64,000 nucleotides of DNA from Trichobilharzia regenti (Eukaryota; Platyhelminthes; Trematoda; Strigeidida; Schistosomatidae), in NCBI GenBank assembly GCA_944472135.2, contig OX235270.1, positions 85,383,168 through 85,447,167 of the forward strand, written 5' to 3'. The notes beneath the pieces were generated by a model. It made no database searches, was not told where the DNA came from, and worked only from the letters and a program-made list of their open reading frames with translations. Within the stretch, counting starts at the first letter, position 1. Each line of letters opens with the position of its first letter. Below are positions 56,498 to 64,000 of this stretch, piece by piece. Made by a program: the position numbers and the translations under genes.

Positions 56498-57363
56498 ATT
56501 TGTAAATCATCTTTCCAAAGTTCAGAATGATGCCGAACACATCAATACTACCCCATGAGCCCTACAAAAATTCATGAGATATCCTACAGGTCAGCTTGTC
56601 TTAAGAATCCTAATCTTCCAGATCTTTGAATTCAGTTTCCACTGTAATGTTACTTATCTACCTCACGATGATCTTTTCATTTACGCACTATTAAACTCCA
56701 CTTTCATCATAACTACCTAGGTTTTTATTAAAGACAAAACTTACTCTTTGTTCATATTTGTTGCTTGCTATAAGTCTGATTGCTTTGTTTAAAAACACAA
56801 CAACACCAACGTTTGAACAGAGCTATATTTTCATCGAAAACATCACAGCTTCATGCTTAGACCAATATGATAAGCATTAAACATTGCAAATGTATGCTAT
56901 CATTCCAAGGGCTCTATAGCCCCTCGGCGTATATACCTTGTAGGTGTATTTTAAATGATGTTTTGTGCATAATTGCATTTTATGCCACTTTGCAGTTTTC
57001 CAGGACGCTTTTCTCTTGATGAAATAGCTCTCAATTCTGTGAGAGCGTAGTACTTACCCAAAAACTTATGAAAAAGTATTAATTTATGATACTTAACGAT
57101 TGTCACTTATGACATACCTGATAGTTCCTTGTAAACACCCTTTTAGATGACCTTTAAAATTAATATTTTTTGTTAACTGCTATGCTTTACAAGATGAACA
57201 ATGTATGTCATAATGAAAACTGCAGATGAATGCTTTCATGGCCTTAGCATGAAAAAGGAGATTACACCTTTGCCAGCAAAGGTAGGCAAATATAAAGCGT
57301 TTAACTGTTATGCAATTTTTCTCTATCTGTAAGGAAATAAAAATAGACATTCACTTATTTCAG

Positions 57364-57417
57364 ATGTCGGGTAAAGTGAGTTATCCTGGTCACAGCAGCT
57401 CAACATCTCCGCGATAG
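57364..57417 (+). CDS. Candidate terminal exon, unknown
   Basis: After the acceptor TCACTTATTTCAG the frame reads MSGKVSYPGHSSSTSPR and stops. An upstream open piece ending LSMKKEITPLPAK with donor AAG/GTAGGC (57282) would join in phase 0. It could be the end of the gene starting at 55865. The linkage is unproven. Confidence 0.28.
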   Translation: MSGKVSYPGHSSSTSPR

Positions 57418-58674
57418 CTACGACAAACAATTGTGCGAAGACATTTGCTTGTTATTATTTTTGATCACATATATTTAACATCCTGCATACCATACTGTCC
57501 TTATCCTATCTGAATGAAAATACATTTGTCATCATTACGAGATAGAGGCTTGATTTATCCGTGAGACCTCATAAAGTAATTGATGGCATAATTGAATTCA
57601 AGTGAAATATTTCTAAGATTACTACCGTTCTGTCAACACAATCAATCGTCTCGTGCAGACTTTATTTTGCAATATACCTTAACATCCCTAATAATATGGA
57701 TTGACATGACGGTTTAATTGAAATAACAGTAATGCACTACTTTTGAGTAAACTTAATCTTATACAAAATCGAACTCCACCACAGTGCCTCAGTTCTAATT
57801 TTATATATCAGATACATAGCTTAGGTTTCTTGTCATTCTTTGCTACAGATTCACACGTAGTCGGGAGACATAGTCGCTTAACTTTAGGCAGATGTTTTGG
57901 CTTGACTAATTATACAGATCCAAGGTGTCTGTACACAATTACACTTACCTATAGCAACAAGTTCATCTCCTAGGGAGTACCGGTCTAGCATGCCGTACTC
58001 CCGCTGCGAACACAGTAATGTTTATGGGAAAAGTTTATTATATTCGCATGCAAATTTAGTTTATTTACATATTTTAAAAAATTTGCATTCCTGCAACCAC
58101 CTCTCTTGCGTAGTCTGCAGCAACCCTGTCTTCAAATTTGTCACGAATTTCTGTCAATCAGATATTCAAAAGCCTGCTATTGGTGAAGTATTCATCGCAG
58201 GGTTTTTCTGGGACAGCTGCTGACGTGCTTTGAGATGCGTATGGGTTGCGTGACCATGTCCATCATTGACACTTCTGAAGAATGTGATTAACTACAAATG
58301 GCAGAATAGGAAACGCAAAGATAATTATGAACATAATATTACAAAATTGATAATACCACTCCTAATATCATGTTTCTAGTGAATGTCATGTATACATGCG
58401 AAAGTTTCTGAGAATTACTAAGTTCAGTACAAAAGATTCTCAGTTGCTTGGGGCTCTGTCAATATAGATTACAAATTGAACGTCATAAAACAGCGAATAA
58501 TGTGGCTAACAACACAGTAATTCTTAAATATAATTAAATACAATATAAAAATATAATACTTCAAATAGTTAAGGTATTTGAAAAAAAGTAAATATACCTG
58601 TAAAACGCGCCTCCCTGAAATGCACAAATAGCAAATGTCGACAATGGTACCCACAAGTTTGGAATGTTCTACAT
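57418..58674. other. No assigned feature
   Basis: Open frames at 57743-57973 and 57990-58223 (+) are Cys/His-containing but show no domain I recognise. Confidence 0.3.
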
Positions 58675-58872
58675 GTGCATGTGCATTCACGCAGATCCAC
58701 CTGTATTATCCCCCCATTGTTTTCGAAGACACAGTCCGAAGCTTCAACCCCTACGGAAGCCCACTATCGTCTTTTATATTCAAGAATCACTTTCCGCAAG
58801 GCGTATGGCGTTATTCGTCCTAATTTCAGTAGTAGAAGTTGTGAAAAGGGATGCGTAAATCATAGTGACTGA
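58675..58872 (+). CDS. Candidate exon, unknown
   Basis: A locally GC-rich frame with KTQSEASTPTEAHYRLLYS then RITFRKAYGVIRPNFSS to TGA. An acceptor-like stretch (CCCCCCATTG to GACACAG) lies inside it, so a terminal exon from about 58732 is possible. Unknown family. Confidence 0.25.
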   Translation: MHVHSRRSTCIIPPLFSKTQSEASTPTEAHYRLLYSRITFRKAYGVIRPNFSSRSCEKGCVNHSD

Positions 58873-59411
58873 GCTATCAACGCCACCCGGTGTATTCTCA
58901 AAGAACTTTGCTTACACAATTTATAAACCTTCAACATGCTTTTCTGCAGACTGCCTGATCTTTGCAGGCAACGCTTCATTTGCTTGTGTGAACTTTCGAC
59001 TCGTTTATTCGTATCATTACACATATTCAGCACACGATTATTGAAAGCCGCTGTACACAAGTGTCATCAACTCCTCCAGCGCCGTTGTTTATGCTGACCA
59101 ACACTAATATCCGGTCTGCTTATAACTCTGAAATAGAAATTAAATCCGAAATATGATAATATTTAAGGCACAACTCTGACCTCCGTTTACATTGAACTAA
59201 AAGACATAAGTAGCTCTTCATAATCGGATTCCTCGTCTACAACTGAAATTTTCATAATGTTTACATAAAGTTTACTTTCTGTTTTAGAAACATCTAATAT
59301 TATCTGACAAAATGCTTCTAAAATTTAAATTACATCACGTTTGGATTCTTTTTGACTTCAATATATCTGGTCGTCCACGACCAAATTATCCGTAACAGCT
59401 AATTGGAACAA
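58873..59411. other. No assigned feature
   Basis: AT-rich, nothing recognised. Confidence 0.3.
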
Positions 59412-60560
59412 AGGATAATAATAATAATAATCACTTTATTCCACAACAATAAAAATTTACAGCATGGAATTTTCAGCGTTTCTTTTACATATTGCAATGG
59501 TTTAGCTCTGTTTATAATTATATAAATGTATAAAATGTTAAAATATTGATAGTTAATAGGAAAAAACAAAACAAAAAAATAATAATAAAAAAACCTACAA
59601 AATCACACCATTCTAGGTCATAGTGAATAATAAATAAATAATATAACGAATAACACATGCATAATAATATGCTTCATTACACTTTATAGTTTAGTTATTG
59701 ATTCAAAAGTTGCAAAAGTTCTTTTCTGATATTTGTCTCTTCACACAATATCCGTGCCAAATATGGACCGGTCGAATTTTTATATTTTGTAGTACGAGCA
59801 TAAATGTTTATAAAATTTCTTCTGGTCTTACCCGAAGAGATACAAGGAGACAATTGTGAATAAAGAGGATGTTCACTATCAGATAAGATAACTTTAGCTA
59901 AGTGTTTACAAGAATTCATATGCCTATTGACAACAGTGTCATTTAGTTGAGTCAAAGGGATAGCACTGACCCTACTTACAGCCCTCAATGTTCTTCGTAG
60001 TATTATATGGTCTTTCTTGAGTAGCCCAGGGAAGAATAATGGAGAACAATACAGAATGATGGGCAAAACACATGAATTAATAAATTGTATGATAAGAGAT
60101 TGAGTTATACCTGAGTGTCTCAACTTCTTTATGTAATAAGTCAGACGGAAAACTTTCTTAGAAATTATAAGAATATGAGACGACCAGCAAAGGTTTGAAG
60201 AGAAACTAATTCCAAGATAAGAAACACTTGACTTACTCTCTATCATGGTACCATCAATATTACAACAATCATGAGATTGAATCAATCCATGCATGTCTTT
60301 TTCACTTCTCAAGCTGAAATCAACAGTGTTACATTTAGTTGGATTTAGTTTAAGACCATTTGAGCCAGACCAATCCTTTACTTCAGCTAAGAAGCCATTC
60401 ATATGGGAACAATCCGATGTGGAAACTACAGGGACAGAAACGGTCAGATCATCGGCATACTTAATGAAGTTAACTATGGGTGAGTTCGGAAGGTCATGCA
60501 AAAAGAAAGAGAAAAGAAATGGATACCTGCATGTTGATTGATGGATGAGTTAACATACTT
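59412..60560 (-). mobile_element. CR1/SR1-like non-LTR retrotransposon, 3' half
   Basis: On the minus strand the RT resumes at about 60550 in a broken frame (RYPFLFSFFLHDLPN) and then runs open from 60501 to 59695: FIKYADDLTVSVPV with the catalytic Asp pair, GLKLNPTKCN, VSYLGISFSSNLCWSSHI, YYIKKLRHSGI and CVLPIILYCSPLFFPGLLK, the usual CR1/Jockey C-terminal layout. The 3' UTR ends in a (ATT)n tail at 59415-59440. The 5' end is truncated. Confidence 0.88.
59695..60501 (-). CDS. CR1-like reverse transcriptase C-terminal part
   Basis: 268 open codons from before the YADD motif to the natural stop near ELLQLLNQ. No internal stops, so the copy is not old. The fingers and the endonuclease are absent. 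Confidence 0.87.
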   Translation of the reverse strand: MHDLPNSPIVNFIKYADDLTVSVPVVSTSDCSHMNGFLAEVKDWSGSNGLKLNPTKCNTVDFSLRSEKDMHGLIQSHDCCNIDGTMIESKSSVSYLGISFSSNLCWSSHILIISKKVFRLTYYIKKLRHSGITQSLIIQFINSCVLPIILYCSPLFFPGLLKKDHIILRRTLRAVSRVSAIPLTQLNDTVVNRHMNSCKHLAKVILSDSEHPLYSQLSPCISSGKTRRNFINIYARTTKYKNSTGPYLARILCEETNIRKELLQLLNQ

Positions 60561-61240
60561 CTTTTTATTTGTATTATATATATGGTCAATAGCCACGACC
60601 TCCGGGAACTGTTTGTACAACTCAAATTGCTCATAAGTTGGAAAACAAATTCTCATTAATAACTCCCGGATCTGTAGGTCTGAAAAATATTCCATAAACT
60701 TCCCATGGGATTTCAGTGATTGAAAGATGTCATTACGACTCACCATTCCTTAAGTTATTAATAATGAGGTTCACCTTACCTTTATTAATGGAGGCTTTCA
60801 TATTTTTAACTTCATTGAGAGTGATGTCCTTGTGAAATTCCTCCCTAAAATAACTCACTATTTCGTCAAATGAGTGCGGTTGCTGAAGAAGTGTTCAAAT
60901 GCATTCTGAATAGTTCATCAGCCACAGAGTTCTCCGTCTCCTCTACACGTTTTATTTCCTTGGTAAACTGATGCGAAATCAAGGTGGTGAATTTTGTGTG
61001 GTTTGTATTTCCTCGTTTTCTTGTTGAGTGTGGAAGTGGGAGATTTGTGATCGGTATAGATCGTGAATGGTATGGAGCTTACCATGTAGTAAAAGTGTTA
61101 AACTGCCAGGTAGATCACACGCACCTCTCTTCCAAAAGTGGAAAAACTCATTTCTGAAGCATTGAGACGCTTAAAAATAAATATTGAGGTTAATAGTCAC
61201 ATTTCATTATCTGATTAAGAGCCTCTGACAGACAAGTCGA
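60561..61240. other. No assigned feature
   Basis: The frame 60474-60746 (-) contains LLMRICFPTYEQFELYKQFP and may be part of an unknown element. Otherwise nothing recognised. Confidence 0.3.
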
Positions 61241-62852
61241 ATGCGTCTAACATCAATTCAAGAGAAGGTATCTGACAGATGTGGCAAACTCCAAAGACTC
61301 CGTCAGAAGTGCAATTGCGTCAGACACATGTGTCGATATCCAGGTCTTACTACACTGGACCTCACGATGTCCCTCGAAGACTTTCAGAAACTATGCGCAA
61401 TGAATAACACGAAAAATCAGAACGCAAATTGGTGACTCAAGAACCCTTTATTCTTGCACAAATAAAGAGCCAACAATTAGGTTATTATACACAAGGTCTA
61501 AGAATAAATGTTATATCAATAAATCACGATAATACTTCTGAGGTTTCTCTCTTTCAAAGAACAGCGAACAATGAGACGATGACTGATGGATTGATGACCC
61601 CCGCGAAAATTATGGAGGATTTGGGTTTGAGCAAACAACCATGAATTGATCGTTCAATCTCTAACTTCATTGACAGCCTGTTTTCATAACCGGGAGTTTT
61701 TATTGATATAAGTTTAAAACTTGGGCACTCTGGTGGAGTATAACTTCATTATGGATAAGAGATTATTTTGATAAATCAGTGTTTTACAGTAATATTAACT
61801 GATGACGTTTCGAGCACAAACTATTGCTCATAGTCATCAATCAGGGTCAACATGTGTTGTGAGCACCTAGGAATAAAGCGTGGATAGAATTTTATCAACC
61901 GCAGAAAACTTCGGATCTGTTGCGGGAAAATGGATTGGAGATACTGCTTGATGGCATAAACCCTCCTGCGTATTGGTGTGGTCCCGATATTATTTATAGA
62001 GCGTCCTGATAACACTGTTGTTTCCGCCCCTAAAGACAACTTTGGTTGGTCGTCATGCCGCGTCTTCCCATCTGCATAATACTACCTGAGTGGGATATCC
62101 ATATGTATTGGTGTCGGAGGTGGTGATAAGTGGGTCCCCTATGTGCGGTTTTAAGAACGGTAGTTCACACAGCACGTCAACCGAGAGTTTTCGGAAAGTT
62201 CTTGCGGCACAGGGAGATCAAACGGTGTCTACATAAACCATTACATTGAAAGGAAGCGTAATGGCCTTTCTACTACGGCCACGGAAATATTGAGGTAAGC
62301 GGGACCTAAGTTTATTTTAGTGAATACTGCGGCTGTCAAAGACTACCGGGTTAGTATTGGATGGCGTGTACTGGATGCCTGTCTGGGAGGAATTTTTCAA
62401 TGTACTTGAAGACTGAACGATCAATTCATGGTTGTTTGCTCAAACCCAAATCCTCCATATTCTTCGCGGGAGTCATCGTCTCATCGTTCGCTGTTCGGTG
62501 GAATATTAAAAACTATCAGAAGTATTATCGTGATTTATTGATATAACATTTATTCTTAGACCTTGTGTATAATAACCTAATTGTTGGCTCTTTATTTGTG
62601 CAAGAATAAAGGGTTCTTGAGTCACCAATTTGCGTTCTGATTTTTCGTGTTATTTATTGCGCATAGTTTCTGAAAGTCTTCGAGGGATATCGTGAGGTCC
62701 CACGTAGTAAGAGCTGGACATTGATATTCTCTGAGAGTTGGCTTATTCAGTGCATTGTAATCACATCTAGAGCACCATTCGGTCCTATTTTCCATAGGCA
62801 CCATTTGTAATGGTGAGTCCCAATGACAATTCGAGGGCCGGAAATCCCCCAA
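61241..62852. mobile_element. Inverted duplication of a decayed Gypsy-type element
   Basis: The segments of about 61330-61665 (+) and 62405-62740 (-) are inverted copies. Each starts in a decayed Gypsy RT (CDYNALNKPTLREYQCPALT, then SLEDFQKLCAINNTKNQNAN on the minus strand at 62622-62780) and runs into shared non-coding DNA with TGACTCAAGAACCC and AATAAAGAGCC. The central part (61830-62000, minus) carries another Gypsy block, IRSFLRLIKFYPRFIPRCSQ. This family is distinct from the one at 40335-44717. Confidence 0.65.
61799..61844 (-). ncRNA. Hammerhead-like motif, degenerate
   Basis: The minus strand reads CTGAT-TGATGA, a GAGC-loop-GCTC hairpin, then GAAACGTC and ATCAG. The outer pentamers pair, and GAAACGTC matches the Penelope-type minimal hammerhead. 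The C3 base is missing, and four bases separate the core from stem II, so this is probably a relic. Confidence 0.35.
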
Positions 62853-63769
62853 TTAGACAGAGAAACAAATTTTGCCTTCGCTCATGGTTCACGAAAAACT
62901 GAGGGGTTTCTGTGCCAGCAACTATTAATATTATTATTATTCCTGTGGGTCACGAGAAGAACACAGCCCTCCAGCAGCTCAAAACCGATTCTTTGTATTC
63001 TCTGTAGTTATTTTAGGCTGGACCTGCGATCGCACATAGGCCACTGCCTCCTTCCAAGACTTCCTAAATGATACGATTGGGCCTTCCCCAACTGATCATC
63101 TCTAGCTCAGGTGCCGATACAGCGATTTACTGGTGTGCGATGAAATACAACCGTCTGCTCAGAGTTCGTCCGATCCATCCCATTTCATATACCTTCTACA
63201 GTTAACCCTAAAATTTATTATTAATTTAAAAATATTTTTTCTCAAGCGAGATTTCGATGTTACTTGTCCAGGGTGAATATCCGTGTTTTAATGTCAGTGG
63301 AACAAAGTTTTCACTGAAGTATTCGGATTTCGCATTTGATTATGCAGCCAATATATATAATTATATATCGCTGAAATTCTAATCAGTGTTATTGATAATA
63401 CCATGTTTCTCCTTTGTACCCAAATAGAAGACAGGGCCTGAACAGAACTCAGTTTCTCAGCTCCTCCTTACGCTATATCTTTCATATCATTATCGTACCA
63501 CAGCCCACTCATCTCCTGCCACTCAGCATCCGCAGGAAAGCCTGGTGAGCGATATAATTCGAGGACATCTAAAATATTACTCCGCTGGCTTCATTATATT
63601 CGGCATACTTGTTGACCAATATGTTTGCCACTGATTCATTCCCACAGTCTCTTGTTACTAATTTCTCCTGGCACGCAATCTCATCTTCAGAGTGCAGCCG
63701 GAGAGGGAAGGTGTTGATAAAAGTTTACAAAAGCCTGTTCGAATTGATTTCCATGTCGCGCACTGCCAG
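62853..63769. other. No assigned feature
   Basis: Mixed composition, with small frames at 62823-63071 and 63609-63887 (+). No motif recognised. Confidence 0.3.
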
Positions 63770-64000
63770 TTTAACGACAAAAGACAAGAGTCAGGGAACA
63801 AATCCTTTATTAAGGAAATCAACACGCATTTATATACATTTCATGTACATTATTATAGCTTATTCAAGCAGACAAACAGTCTTCTAATTGGTTGTTTCTT
63901 ACAGAAAGCTGACTTTGCATCTCTTTGTGACTGTTTCTTGAATGTCAGATAATCTATACGCCAAGTCTGCTATGACTGGCTGTTGAATCAGTCCACTGAC
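63770..64000 (-). repeat. LTR of the young Gypsy family, third copy (cut by window end)
   Basis: From TTTAACGACAAAAG onward it is identical by eye to 40335-40609, including the ACAG absent from the 5' LTR at 44445. The bases before 63770 are not the primer-binding sequence, so this is either the 3' LTR of a further element or a solo LTR. Confidence 0.88.

Noticed and set aside
57743..58223. Two adjacent plus-strand frames with cysteines
   Set aside because: No domain, no splice structure and ordinary AT-rich codons; left unassigned.

Overview
The window looks like nuclear DNA of a schistosome-type flatworm (Trematoda, Schistosomatidae). It is AT-rich, with small exons lost in kilobase-scale introns, 35-45 nt mini-introns, and a dense load of RTE/SR2-like, CR1-like, Penelope-like and Gypsy-like retroelements. 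It also has tRNA-derived SINEs, one of which carries a hammerhead ribozyme like that of the schistosome Sm-alpha repeats. The species cannot be named from sequence alone. There are no bacterial-style operons or CRISPR arrays.

Two host genes are secure and both lie on the minus strand. (1) A syntaxin-5 (STX5) gene at 1-8800. A 792-nt exon (8009-8800) encodes the Sly1-binding N-peptide and Habc region. After a 7.8-kb intron, the exon at about 1-240 encodes the SNARE motif and is cut by the window edge. (2) A complete ariadne-1 (ARIH1-type RBR E3 ubiquitin ligase) gene in four exons: 51575-51712, 45450-45654, 35320-35397 and 24451-25547. The phases fit exactly and give a 505-residue protein. The 78-nt third exon carries the first two RING1 cysteines. 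The three introns (5.9, 10.1 and 9.8 kb) hold most of the transposons. Less certain candidates are a small two-exon gene at 55.0-55.2 kb (-) and a multi-exon gene at 55.9-57.4 kb (+). They are divergent and both use mini-introns.

Layout: 0-8.8 kb, STX5 with a Penelope-like element split by a nearly intact RTE; 9-17.2 kb, decayed RTE/SR2 copies; 17.5-22.0 kb, a 4.5-kb element with terminal inverted repeats and a perfect 9-bp target duplication; 22.3-23.3 kb, an RTE tail and two inverted hammerhead SINEs; 24.4-51.7 kb, ARIH1 with intronic SR2 copies, Penelope copies, a solo LTR, foldback DNA and a young Gypsy element; 52-64 kb, RTE, SINE, CR1-like and Gypsy remnants, candidate genes, and a third LTR of the young Gypsy family cut by the window end.

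The mobile DNA is layered: RTE inside Penelope inside an STX5 intron; Gypsy inside SR2 inside an ARIH1 intron (4-bp duplication ACAC); a 504-bp solo LTR inside another SR2 copy (5-bp duplication AAAAG); and a 258-bp hairpin element inside a Penelope foldback (15-bp duplication). This gives a relative insertion order. Element family names rest on motif recognition, not on a database search.
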